Made by a program: the position numbers and the translations under genes. The notes under the pieces were generated by a model. It saw only the letters and a list, made by a program, of their open reading frames with translations, did not search any database and was not told the origin of the DNA. From Aeromicrobium sp. (GTDB lineage Bacteria > Actinomycetota > Actinomycetes > Propionibacteriales > Nocardioidaceae), in contig JAOPXY010000033.1 of assembly GCA_025964895.1 (NCBI GenBank), positions 1 through 64,000 on the forward strand: 64,000 bases of DNA, given 5' to 3'. Positions 1-8,422 of this stretch are shown in pieces; position 1 is the first letter of the stretch; each line of letters begins with the position of its first letter.

Positions 1-826
1 GGTGCTGCTGCAGGGCCGTGGCGACCTTCTGCGCCGTGCCGGCCGGGTTTCCGAGATCCGCACCCGTGATATCCACCGTGCCGACGATCTTGCTGCCCTT
101 GCTCTTGGCGAGCTCGGACTTGTAGCCGGCCGTCTCGTACTGCGTGACGATGAAGTCTGGGTGCGTGATCAGGAGCACCTTCGCCTTGCCATCGGTCTTT
201 GCGATCGCATAGGCGGCCTTCAGCTCCCCCCACTTTGTACCAAACTCAGCGGGAGTACCGCTGGAGTTGATGACTGCCGAGTACAGCGACTCGCTGGCGC
301 CACCCTTCGGGTCATCGCAGTCATAGGCAAAGACTGACACCGTCGGGATGCCGGCCGTCTTGGCTGCGGCGAGCGACGACTTTGCCGCCGCACAGTCGAT
401 CGCGACGGTGATGATTCCGTCTGCCTTAGCTGCGACTGCCTGGTTGATGGCGGCCGTGTAGCCGGCGGGGCTTGCCTTGCCGTCAGCAATCTTGACCGTC
501 CAACCAAGTGTCTTCGCCGCTTCCTGCACCGCGGCCGCAGGCTCCGAGCATCCAAAGAGAGCCGTCGAGCAGGGCACGACCCAGATAGTCTTGCCCGTCT
601 GGGCTTTCGGGCCACCGGCAGTCGGCTTGCTGTAGAGCCCCTTGTAGGCGGCATCGACAGTCTTCTGTGCTGTGGCGGTGTAGCCATCGGACGAACCGCT
701 CGCCCCGGACGTGTCGCCCCCACCGGAGGAGTCGGACGAGGAGCATCCTGCCGCGAGCAGTGCCACGGTGGCCACTACCGCGACGAGTGCGACCTTCGAT
801 CGTCTCGTTGTCGTCGATTGCTTCAT
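1..826 (-). CDS. Sugar-type ABC transporter substrate-binding lipoprotein (3' end outside window)
   Basis: The reading frame opens with ATG at 826, preceded by an AGGAG ribosome site, and runs off the left edge, so only about 275 residues are visible. The first 28 residues form a lipoprotein signal: MKQSTTTRR, a hydrophobic stretch and a lipobox LAAGC with Cys28, then a Ser/Gly-rich linker. The body has the periplasmic-binding-protein type 4 (RbsB-like) look, with GYTAAINQAVAAKADGI and VAIDCAA segments. By family it captures a sugar or related small molecule outside the membrane for an ABC permease; the partner genes are not in the window. The ligand cannot be read from sequence. Confidence 0.85.
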   Translation of the reverse strand, partial: MKQSTTTRRSKVALVAVVATVALLAAGCSSSDSSGGGDTSGASGSSDGYTATAQKTVDAAYKGLYSKPTAGGPKAQTGKTIWVVPCSTALFGCSEPAAAVQEAAKTLGWTVKIADGKASPAGYTAAINQAVAAKADGIITVAIDCAAAKSSLAAAKTAGIPTVSVFAYDCDDPKGGASESLYSAVINSSGTPAEFGTKWGELKAAYAIAKTDGKAKVLLITHPDFIVTQYETAGYKSELAKSKGSKIVGTVDITGADLGNPAGTAQKVATALQQH

Positions 827-922
827 GGTTCTCCTTTGGTGCGATGTGCTGAAGCTCAATGGGAGGAGCCCACTGATGCTGGTGTTGGGCTTCCCCTGCC
901 CTTTTCCCTCGCGAGCCGACCC

Positions 923-938
923 TGTGACCGGGCTCACA
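923..938. promoter_or_regulatory. CRP/GlxR-like operator
   Basis: TGTGA, six bases, TCACA is an exact match to the CRP/GlxR consensus. It lies 97 bp upstream of the start codon of the sugar-type binding protein, a common place for CRP-family control of carbohydrate uptake. No regulator gene is visible in the window, and binding is inferred. Confidence 0.6.
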
Positions 939-1309
939 CGTTCGTAGTGCCGGGCAGACGCTAGCAACGCGGCTACACAGACGCAGCCACCTTCAGATCG
1001 TCGAATTGGAGCCGCATCCAAAGAACATGTTTGACAGTCCGGACGATCGCTGAATACGGCTCTTACCGGCGATATCAGGCGGCAGACCGCCCACCAGAGG
1101 TCGGACATCGACGACGCGAACCAGCACCGCCACAGCGGCAGAAGCATCCCCTCGCCCTCTACCGCTCAAAGACGGCACCCAGCAGATCACTTTTCTTGTG
1201 GAACCCCACGGATGACCGAAATTGCGCCGTCTCGAGCCTCGTTACGCTCGCACGGCCGGCTCACACCGCTTGAGAACCTGGCATCGCCTGCCGCACGAGG
1301 AGCACTGCA
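939..1309. other. Non-coding divergent intergenic region
   Basis: Roughly 370 bp between the CRP-like site and the acyl-CoA dehydrogenase start. Short open frames here have no recognisable protein features. A TTGACA box sits at 1031-1036, but the sequence 17-18 bp later is a poor -10 box. Nothing else convincing is seen. Confidence 0.5.
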
Positions 1310-2479
1310 ATGCTGAAGAACTTCTACGACGCCGACCACGAGGCCTATCGCGACAGCGTTCGTCAGTTCCTGCGTCGCGTCGTGGCCCCGAACTACGAGC
1401 AGTGGGAGAACGGCAAGCTCGTCGACCGGACGGCCTGGAAGGACGCCGGAGCCAACGGGATGCTCGGGCTGGCGATCGCCGGGGAGCACGGCGGAGGCGA
1501 CGTGGAGGACTACCGCTTCCGCATGGTGTTTGCAGAGGAGGCAGCCGCAGAAGGTTACACATCATTCGCCGCGGGTCTCAGCGTCCATGACGACGTCGTC
1601 GCTCCATACCTGATCGACCTCGCCACCGATGAGCAGAAGGCACGCTGGCTGCCGGGCATGGCCGCAGGCACGACCATCGGCGCCATCGCCATGACTGAGC
1701 CGGGCACCGGCAGCGACTTACAGGGCATCCAGACCAGCGCGGTCAGTGACGACGCGGGCGGGTGGGTCATCAATGGCCAGAAGACCTTCATCACCAACGG
1801 TATCCACGCCGACCTGGTCATCGTCGTCGTGCGCACGGACAAGAATCCCTCCGCCGGCTCCCGCGCGTTCACCCTCATGGTCGTTGAGCGGGACGCTCCA
1901 GGCTTCAGCCGGGGTCGCAAGCTCAACAAGGTCGGACTAGCAGCTCAGGACACCGCGGAACTCTCCTTCGAAGACGTCCACGTCGCCAGTTCGAACGTCC
2001 TCGGCGAGGTCGGCATGGGAATGATCTACCTCATGCAGCGCCTGCCTCGTGAACGCGTGTCCATAGCGGTCTCTGCACTCACCTCCTGCGAAGCGGCCCT
2101 GCGGTGGACGCTCGACTATGCCCACGAGCGCACAGCGTTCGGCAAGCGTATCGGCGACTTCCAGGCCACCCGGTTCGCGCTCGCGGAGATGGAGACCGAG
2201 GTCGAGGTGACGCGCGCCTACATCGAGAAGGCGGTGCTGTCCCTCAATGACGGAGCCCTGACCGCGGTTGAAGCCTCGAAAGCCAAGTGGTGGGCCAGCG
2301 AGCTGCAGCAGCGCGTCACTACCCGCTGCCTCCAGGTGTTCGGGGGCTACGGCTACATGCGCGAATATCCGATCGCGAGGGCCTACCAGGACGCTCGGGT
2401 CCAGACGATCTACGGCGGAACCACCGAGATCATGAAGGAGCTCATCGGACGCGACCAGGCGAGCCGTTACCGCACCTGA
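1310..2479 (+). CDS. Acyl-CoA dehydrogenase, FadE/short-chain type
   Basis: 389 residues, the normal length for a single-domain acyl-CoA dehydrogenase. It removes two hydrogens from an acyl-CoA at C2-C3, passing electrons through FAD to ETF. Visible signatures are MTEPGTGSDLQG in the FAD-binding middle domain, NGQKTFITNG, the C-terminal YGYMREYPIARAYQDARV and the IYGGTTEIMKELIGR segment that normally carries the catalytic Glu region. ATG at 1310 follows GAGGAG at good spacing. It stands alone, divergent from the sugar-binding protein and upstream of the tRNA scar, so its link to the catabolic island to the right is uncertain. Chain-length specificity is unknown. Confidence 0.9.
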   Translation: MLKNFYDADHEAYRDSVRQFLRRVVAPNYEQWENGKLVDRTAWKDAGANGMLGLAIAGEHGGGDVEDYRFRMVFAEEAAAEGYTSFAAGLSVHDDVVAPYLIDLATDEQKARWLPGMAAGTTIGAIAMTEPGTGSDLQGIQTSAVSDDAGGWVINGQKTFITNGIHADLVIVVVRTDKNPSAGSRAFTLMVVERDAPGFSRGRKLNKVGLAAQDTAELSFEDVHVASSNVLGEVGMGMIYLMQRLPRERVSIAVSALTSCEAALRWTLDYAHERTAFGKRIGDFQATRFALAEMETEVEVTRAYIEKAVLSLNDGALTAVEASKAKWWASELQQRVTTRCLQVFGGYGYMREYPIARAYQDARVQTIYGGTTEIMKELIGRDQASRYRT

Positions 2480-2680
2480 GGTCGCTGTCTTGTCCGGGCG
2501 CGGACGTCGTTGGACGGCATGCCAGCCGGGGGCATTAGGCAACACTGAGGCAACACCAGGACCGTACATCACCAATTACTGCCATAAGCGTCCGGCGACC
2601 ACATCGCAGCAAACTACGGCAATTTCAGTCGAAACTAGCGGTGACCGTGATCGTCCCATCAGGCTTCATTTCCACTTTCA
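2480..2680. other. Non-coding spacer before tRNA remnant
   Basis: About 200 bp of lower-GC sequence than the flanking genes, with no plausible gene. It separates the acyl-CoA dehydrogenase from the tRNA fragment and may include the foreign side of an old integration junction. Confidence 0.4.
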
Positions 2681-2718
2681 CGGCGGTAGCACGGGTTCGA
2701 ATCCCGTTGGGGGTGCCA
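2681..2718 (+). pseudogene. tRNA 3'-end remnant (possible attachment-site scar)
   Basis: Positions 2691-2707 form a perfect T-arm (ACGGG, TTCGAAT loop, CCCGT), followed by seven acceptor bases TGGGGGT, discriminator G and encoded CCA at 2716-2718. The 70 bases upstream contain no matching 5' acceptor strand (ACCCCCA or GCCCCCA), D-arm or anticodon arm, so this is not a whole tRNA. Fragments of a tRNA 3' end are the usual footprint left by tyrosine-integrase elements. Amino-acid identity cannot be assigned. No integrase lies in the window. Confidence 0.6.
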
Positions 2719-2761
2719 CTCACCGCGAGTTCCATACTGCGGACATGGCCACGAGCAACCG

Positions 2762-3196
2762 CTCGGCGCGTCAGTGGTCGTCGCGGAGAAGAACGAGAAG
2801 GTCCACGACTTCGCCCGCAGCCTCGGCATCGAGCACGTCGTGGCTGACGTCGACGACCTCGCCGGCAGCGACCTCGACGTCGTCCTCGACTTCGCCGGCT
2901 ACGGCACCACCGCCAACGGGGCCATCCACGCCCTGCGACGTGGCGGTCGCCTCGTCCTCGTCGGCCTCGGACAGGCCCAGGCCGAGATCGATCTCCAGGC
3001 AGTCGTGCTCAACGAGATCGAGATCGTCGGCTCACAGGCCGGCACCAAGGAGGACTGCGCCGCCGTCCTCGAGCTCATCAAGGACGGCAAGCTCACCTCG
3101 CGCATCACCGAGATCGGCTTCGAGGACATCGGCGACGGCGTGGGCAAGGTCGAGCGCGGCGAGGTCATCGGCCGACTCGTCGCCGCCTTCGACTGA
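2762..3196 (+). pseudogene. Zinc-type alcohol dehydrogenase, C-terminal fragment
   Basis: About 144 residues that match only the Rossmann and C-terminal part of a medium-chain alcohol dehydrogenase: LGASVVVAEKNEKV, VVLDFAGYGTTANGAIHALRRGG and LVLVGLG. The N-terminal GroES-like catalytic domain with zinc ligands is missing. Homology stops at about 2762, some 40 bp after the tRNA remnant, where the frame becomes unrelated sequence. A GTG at 2774 could start a 140-residue product, but it would lack the active site. The gene was probably beheaded by an integration or deletion at the tRNA fragment. Confidence 0.75.
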
Positions 3197-3291
3197 GCGC
3201 GTCCGCACCGCCGACCCCTAGCGTCGCAGGCGATGCTGAGGCGACACGAGAACCGAAACGCATCACGATCTGCCACAGATCTTCGTGTCGA

Positions 3292-3576
3292 TCATGAACG
3301 GCCCCATCTCGTCGGTGCCGTCGTGGCGTACTGACGGACGACCGCGAGGCACGACGTGCAGGAGGCGGCGGCCTGCGGGTCGAACGGCCGATCGAAGAAC
3401 AGGTGGCTGTGGCCCACGACTCCGCAGACAGGGACGGCCCGACCGATCTCGCGCGCATGGACAGTTCCCCATGGCTCCCACCTGCGCGGGTCAAAGGCCG
3501 ACCGCACGCGCGTGCCGGCCGACTCGTACCAGCGGACGGTGATGCGACGTGTCGAGACATGCACTGGACCGGACAA
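3292..3576 (-). CDS. Small Cys/His-containing protein downstream of BVMO
   Basis: Up to 94 residues, not a family I can name. The start is TTG at 3576, three bases after the monooxygenase stop, or GTG at 3564, giving MHVSTRRITVRWYE. Codon third positions are strongly GC, as in real genes here. It contains VCGVVGHSH and SCTSC, which together could form a small zinc site. Tight spacing puts it last in the SDR/BVMO operon. Role unknown. Confidence 0.5.
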   Translation of the reverse strand: MSGPVHVSTRRITVRWYESAGTRVRSAFDPRRWEPWGTVHAREIGRAVPVCGVVGHSHLFFDRPFDPQAAASCTSCLAVVRQYATTAPTRWGRS

Positions 3577-3579
3577 CGG

Positions 3580-5436
3580 TCAGCTCGGCTCGGCGTCGAG
3601 GGAGTATCCGTCCAGGGATCCCTCGGCCTCCCAGTCACGCAGCAGCGCGTAGTAAGCGAGCGGGCCACCCGGGTAACGACCGCCCGTGAAGAGATCGGCG
3701 GCCGTCTTGGCCGTGCCTTCTGCGTTGTAGTAGCCCGGCGTGCACTGCATGTAGAACTCAAACATCGCCTGGTTCTTGGGCGAGGTGACGATGTTGTCGA
3801 CCCACGCGTCGATCGCGTCGTGGTGCGCCTCGACCGTCCGCAGGCCCCGCGTGGTCGCTTCGCCGATGATGTGCGCGACGTACTGGGCCTGCTCGTCGAG
3901 CAGGTGCACCGCGTTGACGCTCGATGCGGTCTGCGGGTTTCCGCCGATGAAGAACAGGTTCGGGAACCGGTCGGTCGACATCCCGTGGAGCGTGCGCACA
4001 CCGTTCGCCCAGTGGTCCGACAGCTTGACGTCGCGACCCTCGAGCTCGAACCCCGTCAGGTGGGTGAACGAGATGCCCGACTCGAAGCCGGTGGCCATCA
4101 CGAGGCAGTCGAGCTCGTACTCGGTGCCGCCGACCACCACGCCCGTGCGGGTGAATCGCTCGACGCCCTGGCCGTGGGTGTCCACGAGCGTGACGTTCTC
4201 GCGGTTGAACGACTCGAGGTAGTCGTCGTGCCATCCCGGCCGCTTGCACCACCACTGGTACCAAGGCTTCAGCGCCTCGGCGGTGGCCGGATCCTTGACG
4301 GTGTCCTCGACCCGAGCGCGGATCTCGTTCATGGCCCGGTAGTCGTTGATGACTGACAGGTCTGCCATCTCCTCCGCCGTCGGAGCGCGACCGAGACGCT
4401 CCGCGACGACCGATTCGGGCTCCGCGAGGATCTCGAAGGCGGCGGTCCAACCGTCCGCCACGAGGTCCTTCTCGGGCCGGACAAACCCCGAGACACTGCC
4501 GAACTGGACGTGGGACTGGAAGTTCTCGCGGCGTTCGCGCTGCCAACCGGGCTTCGTCATGTCAGCCCAGTCAGGGCCGGTCTCCTGCTGGCCGCGGACA
4601 CCGACCGTCGAGGGGGTGCGCTGGAAGACCAGCAGCTCCTTCGCGTCCTGCGCGACCGCCGGGACGATCTGCAGGGCGGTGGCACCTGTGCCGACGACGC
4701 CGACGCGCTTGTCGGCAAGCCCGGTCATGTTACCCGCGCTGTCACCCCCCGTGTAGGCGTAGTCCCACCGGCTGGAGTGGAAGATGTGCCCCTCGAACTC
4801 GTCCACGCCCGGCAGGTTGGGGAGCTTCGGGAGGCTCTGTCGCCCACACGCGACCACGAAGTGGTCCGCGGTGACCGCATCACCGCGATCGGTCTCGACC
4901 AACCAGCGCGCGTCGTCCTCGTTCCACTTGGCGCCGGTGATCGACGTCTGGAACAGCACCTTGTCGTAGAGGCCGTACTCCTTGCCGATGCGCTGGCTGA
5001 TCTCGAGCAGCTCGTCTGCGTAGGCGTACCGGTGCTTCGGTGCGTAGCCCAGCTCCTCGAGCAGCGGCATGTAGATGTGGGCCTCGATGTCGCACATCGC
5101 GCCCGGATAGCGGTTCCAGTACCACGTGCCTCCGAAGTCGCCGCCGATCTCGATGATCCGGATGTCGGTGACGCCGGCGGCGTTCAGCCGCGCACCCATC
5201 AGCAGGCCACCGAATCCCCCGCCTGCGATGATGACCGAGCTGTGGTCGTCGAGCGCCGGGCGGGCGACGACCGTCTCGCTCCACGGATCGCTGCTGAAGT
5301 GCTCGAACCGGCCGGAGGCACCGACGAACTGCGCCTTCCCCTCGGGCCGGATGCGCTTGTCCCGCTCTTCCTCGTACTTGGCCCTCAGCGCCGCAGGGTC
5401 GAAGTCGATGGGGCCGGTGAGCTTCTCGTTGAGCAT
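3580..5436 (-). CDS. Baeyer-Villiger flavin monooxygenase
   Basis: About 618 residues from ATG 5436 (GAGGA four bases upstream); a longer frame to 5532 exists but would run through a hairpin and is less likely. An NADPH/FAD enzyme by family, inserting oxygen next to a ketone to make an ester or lactone. The first Rossmann motif GGGFGG is near residue 72. The Baeyer-Villiger fingerprint FEGHIFHSSRWD is near 214-225, with its Phe, Gly, His and Trp intact, and the second nucleotide motif VVGTGATA is near 248. The N-terminal extension resembles the longer HAPMO/CPDMO-like members. Sits downstream of an SDR and a CoA-transferase, suggesting alcohol-to-ketone-to-lactone chemistry. Substrate unknown. 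Confidence 0.9.
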   Translation of the reverse strand: MLNEKLTGPIDFDPAALRAKYEEERDKRIRPEGKAQFVGASGRFEHFSSDPWSETVVARPALDDHSSVIIAGGGFGGLLMGARLNAAGVTDIRIIEIGGDFGGTWYWNRYPGAMCDIEAHIYMPLLEELGYAPKHRYAYADELLEISQRIGKEYGLYDKVLFQTSITGAKWNEDDARWLVETDRGDAVTADHFVVACGRQSLPKLPNLPGVDEFEGHIFHSSRWDYAYTGGDSAGNMTGLADKRVGVVGTGATALQIVPAVAQDAKELLVFQRTPSTVGVRGQQETGPDWADMTKPGWQRERRENFQSHVQFGSVSGFVRPEKDLVADGWTAAFEILAEPESVVAERLGRAPTAEEMADLSVINDYRAMNEIRARVEDTVKDPATAEALKPWYQWWCKRPGWHDDYLESFNRENVTLVDTHGQGVERFTRTGVVVGGTEYELDCLVMATGFESGISFTHLTGFELEGRDVKLSDHWANGVRTLHGMSTDRFPNLFFIGGNPQTASSVNAVHLLDEQAQYVAHIIGEATTRGLRTVEAHHDAIDAWVDNIVTSPKNQAMFEFYMQCTPGYYNAEGTAKTAADLFTGGRYPGGPLAYYALLRDWEAEGSLDGYSLDAEPS

Positions 5437-5482
5437 GGTGTCCTCGTTCGTGTCGCCGCCCATCGGGCGGGGTGTTCGGGTG

Positions 5483-5499
5483 CGGAGCCCTTGGCTCCG
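5483..5499. terminator. Hairpin between SDR and BVMO genes
   Basis: CGGAGCC, three-base loop, GGCTCCG: a perfect 7-bp stem between the SDR stop and the BVMO start, with no T-run on either side. It could be a weak terminator, an attenuator or an RNA stability element that sets BVMO level. Confidence 0.35.
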
Positions 5500-5602
5500 G
5501 GTGTGACGTGGGTCGCGTCGTGTGTCAGTCAAGTCGCTTGGTGGGTGCCGTCGAAGCGACGCAGGTCTCGATCGGCCGAGACATTCGTAGCGCTGAATGC
5601 CC

Positions 5603-6388
5603 TCACACGACGGTGAATCCGCCGTCGACGACGATCGTCTGGCCCGTGACGTAGCCGCCGGCCGCGCTGAGAAGCCACATGACCGTTCCAGCCAGCTCTG
5701 CCGGGTCTCCCCAGCGACCGAGCGGGATGCGAGCGAGCTGGGTCTCGACGTAGGCGGGGTCGTACTCCGCCGTCATGTCCGTGGCGAAGAAGCCTGGAGC
5801 GACGGCGTTGACACAGATGCCCTTGCGACCGGACCACTGTGCCGCGAGGTCTCTGGTGAGCCCGTGGACCGCCGCCTTGCTGGCCGAGTACGCGGCCTGC
5901 GGGAGGCCTGTGGACGTGATGCCCAGGATGCTGGACACGTTGACGATCGAGCTGCCGGGCTGCATCACGCGGCCGCAGGCCTGGGCCATCCAGTAGGTCC
6001 CGGCCAGGTTGATGTCGACGATGCGGCGGAAGTGCTCCGGAGTCTCTCGCGTCGCCGGCGCAGCACCGGAGACCCCGGCGTTGTTGACGAGCCCGTCCAC
6101 CCGTCCGAAGCGCTCCATGGTCTCGGCCACGACCCGCTCGCAGTCGTCGGGCTCCGCCACGTCGGCGACGACCGGGAGCACTGCATGCCCGCGAGATCTC
6201 AGCGCGGCCGCTTCGGCCTCGAGCGGTTCACGGCGGCGCCCGGTGATGACGACCGACGCTCCTGCCTCGCCAAGCCGGTCGGCGATCGCCGCACCCAGCC
6301 CCATGGAGCCTCCGGTCACGATCACGACCGCTCCGGCGATGTCGAACATGCTCGTCATGCCCTCGCGCACCTCGGTGTCGGCGGTCAT
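5603..6388 (-). CDS. Short-chain dehydrogenase/reductase (classical SDR)
   Basis: 261 residues. TGGSMGLG near the N-terminus is the classical NAD(P)-binding motif; NNAG, a Ser in NVSSILG and YSASK give the catalytic set. The tail GGYVTGQTIVVDGGF is FabG-like. It probably interconverts a secondary alcohol and ketone in the cytoplasm. ATG 6388 overlaps the CoA-transferase stop in TGATG, so the two are translationally coupled; an internal ATG at 6358 is an alternative start. Followed by the BVMO gene, for which it could supply the ketone. Confidence 0.88.
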   Translation of the reverse strand: MTADTEVREGMTSMFDIAGAVVIVTGGSMGLGAAIADRLGEAGASVVITGRRREPLEAEAAALRSRGHAVLPVVADVAEPDDCERVVAETMERFGRVDGLVNNAGVSGAAPATRETPEHFRRIVDINLAGTYWMAQACGRVMQPGSSIVNVSSILGITSTGLPQAAYSASKAAVHGLTRDLAAQWSGRKGICVNAVAPGFFATDMTAEYDPAYVETQLARIPLGRWGDPAELAGTVMWLLSAAGGYVTGQTIVVDGGFTVV

Positions 6389-7587
6389 CAGCTCGTCACC
6401 TCGACCGGGGACGCGGCCACGTTCAGCTCAATGCGGATCGCCGCGCCGTCCTCGTCGAGGAAAGGCGCACGGCCACGGACGGCGGACGGCGTACGGCTGA
6501 GCTTGATGGGCTGCCCGGCGATGACGGCGCGGGTGTCGGATCCCGGGTTGTCGACGCGGACGAGCATGTCGCGCACCCATCCGTGAGGATCCTCGAAGAT
6601 GTCGTGCACGTCATTGACCGGCCCTACCGGCACCCGGCCGGCGAGCATCGACGTCACCTCGTCGCGCGTGTGCTCGGCCACCCAGACGGCCACGATCTGA
6701 CGGACCAGGGCCCGGTTCTTGGCGCGGAGCCCCTCGTGCAGGAATCGGGGGTCGTCGACGAGCTCCGGCTGGCCCATGATCGAGCAGAGGACCTTCCACC
6801 GGCCCTGGGTCGTGGCGGCGATGGCGATCCAGCCGTCCTTGGCCTCGAGCACGTCGAACGGGGTCAGGATCGGATGGGTGTTGCCGACGGGACGCGGAAC
6901 CTGTCCCGTGTACGAGTACTGGTAGACGATCCGCTCGCACAGGGCGAGGATCGCGTCGTACATCGCCACGTCGACCTGCTGGCCGATCCCGGACTCCTTC
7001 GCCTCCAGCAGCGCTGCGAGGATCCCCGACGAGAGCATGACGCCCGGGAAGATGTCACCGATGCCCGGTCCGATCTTGATCGGCTGGCCGTCCTCCGTGC
7101 CGGTGATGCTGAGGGCCCCCGCCATCGCCTGGATCGTGATGTCCATCGCCGGCCACTCGGCGTACGGACTGGCACCGGCCCAGGCTGCGCCGAACCCGGT
7201 CAGCGAGCCGTAGACGATGCGGGGATTGACCGCCTGGATCTCTGCGTAGGACAGACCCAGCCGGTCGATGACACCCGGGCCGAAGTTCTCGACGAAGACG
7301 TCCGCGGTGCGGACCAGGGCCAGCAGCTGGTGCCGACCGGCGTCCGTCTTGAGGTCGATCGCGATGCTGCGCTTGCCGCGGTTGATGCTCTGGAAATAGC
7401 CGCCCAGCGTCGGCTCACCACTCCCGTCCGGCTCGGGATCGGGCCCGACGCGGCGGGTGACCTCTCCCGCCGGCGACTCGATCTTGATGACTTCGGCGCC
7501 GAGATCGGCGAGCACCATGGTGCAGTACGGACCGGCGAGCGCAGCGGTCAGATCGAGGACGCGGATGCCGTCGAGGGGTCCGGGCAT
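6388..7587 (-). CDS. Class III CoA-transferase (CaiB/BaiF family)
   Basis: 399 residues, typical length. It begins PLDGIRVLDLTAALAGPYCTMVLADLGAEVIKIE, a hallmark CaiB/BaiF start, and AMDITIQAMAG carries the Asp usually acylated in this family. It moves CoA between carboxylic acids, for example from succinyl-CoA to a catabolic intermediate. AGGAG precedes the ATG. It is first in a transcript with the SDR and BVMO. In this island it is the only visible way to activate an acid to a CoA ester, since no acyl-CoA ligase is present there. Mesaconate/itaconate-type substrates are possible given the nearby lyase and MaoC genes, but this is inference. Confidence 0.88.
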   Translation of the reverse strand: MPGPLDGIRVLDLTAALAGPYCTMVLADLGAEVIKIESPAGEVTRRVGPDPEPDGSGEPTLGGYFQSINRGKRSIAIDLKTDAGRHQLLALVRTADVFVENFGPGVIDRLGLSYAEIQAVNPRIVYGSLTGFGAAWAGASPYAEWPAMDITIQAMAGALSITGTEDGQPIKIGPGIGDIFPGVMLSSGILAALLEAKESGIGQQVDVAMYDAILALCERIVYQYSYTGQVPRPVGNTHPILTPFDVLEAKDGWIAIAATTQGRWKVLCSIMGQPELVDDPRFLHEGLRAKNRALVRQIVAVWVAEHTRDEVTSMLAGRVPVGPVNDVHDIFEDPHGWVRDMLVRVDNPGSDTRAVIAGQPIKLSRTPSAVRGRAPFLDEDGAAIRIELNVAASPVEVTS

Positions 7588-7630
7588 GGGGAGTCTCCTG
7601 GGAGAAGGGCGGGCCGGAGCGCGCCGCTGA

Positions 7631-7677
7631 TGAGGACCGGCACCGGTCGACCTTGGGTCGACGGCGCCTCGTCCTCA
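7631..7677 (-). terminator. Imperfect long hairpin after kinase/regulator genes
   Basis: Outer arms TGAGGAC (7631-7637) and GTCCTCA (7671-7677) and inner arms GTCGACC/GGTCGAC can pair into one interrupted stem. It lies between the response regulator stop and the CoA-transferase start and may end the upstream transcript. No T-run follows. A further inverted repeat, GTGAC to GTCAC around 7690-7711, lies beside it and could be an operator. Confidence 0.35.
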
Positions 7678-7748
7678 GTCTGCAAGCCCTGTGACCCCCG
7701 CCACAGAGTCACGGGACCCGACGGCAGTACGTCAAATGTCGCGGCAGG

Positions 7749-8411
7749 TCACCGAGTGTCCTCGATCGACACGATGCCCTTGCGGAGGGCCCACAGAGCG
7801 GCCTGGATGCGCGAGTCCAGTCCGAGCTTCATCAGAATGTGGCTGACGTGCGTGCGCGCGGTCCGCTCGCTGATGAACAGCTCATCGGCGATCTCCTGGT
7901 TGCTCATGCCCTTCGCGACGAGGGCGACAATCTCGAGCTCCCGCTCCGACAGCGCCTCGGTGTAGCGCCCGTCGGTGCGGGTGCCCGCCAGAGCGCGGGC
8001 GGCGTTGGGGTCGAGGTAGAGCTCACCGCCGGCCGCCGTGCGAACAGCCTCCACGACGCGCTCAGCGCCGGACGACTTCTCGAGATACCCGCTGGCACCC
8101 GCGTTCAGCAGCGCCTTGACGCGTTCGGCCTCGACGAAGCTCGACAGCACCAGCACCGTGGCGTCCGGAACCTCGGCGCGGAGCTCGATCAGCGCCTGGA
8201 GCCCGTCCATCCGCGGCATCTGGACGTCCATCACGATGACGTCCGGAAACTCTCCCGACGCCGCCATGACCTTGAGCCTCTTGAGCGCGTCCGCCCCGTC
8301 GCCCGCCTCGCCGACGACCTCCAGGTCGTCCTGGATGCTGAGGAACGCGCGCAACCCTTCCCGGACGACCGTGTGGTCGTCGACGAGGAACACCGTCAGC
8401 ACGTCGGGCAT
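7749..8411 (-). CDS. LuxR/NarL-family response regulator
   Basis: 220 residues. The receiver domain has the acidic pair in FLVDDH near the N-terminus and the phosphoacceptor Asp62 in VIVMDVQMPRMDG. The output domain is a LuxR helix-turn-helix: LSERELEIVALVAKGMSNQEIADELFIS, then SHILMKLGLDSRIQAA. A DNA-binding transcription factor switched by the kinase whose stop lies 11 bases upstream. ATG 8411 follows GAGGT. Its place inside the island suggests it senses or tunes this pathway. Confidence 0.92.
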   Translation of the reverse strand: MPDVLTVFLVDDHTVVREGLRAFLSIQDDLEVVGEAGDGADALKRLKVMAASGEFPDVIVMDVQMPRMDGLQALIELRAEVPDATVLVLSSFVEAERVKALLNAGASGYLEKSSGAERVVEAVRTAAGGELYLDPNAARALAGTRTDGRYTEALSERELEIVALVAKGMSNQEIADELFISERTARTHVSHILMKLGLDSRIQAALWALRKGIVSIEDTR

Positions 8412-8422
8412 TGCAAGACCTC

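Noticed and set aside
2644-2718. Complete tRNA at the left scar
   Set aside because: No 5' acceptor strand, D-arm or anticodon stem matches; only the T-arm and acceptor 3' end are present.
5437-5532. 32-residue N-terminal extension of the BVMO
   Set aside because: It would cross the 5483-5499 hairpin and gives a polar unconserved peptide; the ATG at 5436 has a better ribosome site.
7690-7711. CRP-like site before the CoA-transferase
   Set aside because: TGTGAC and GTCAC repeats are present, but spacing does not match TGTGA-N6-TCACA; at best an unassigned inverted repeat.
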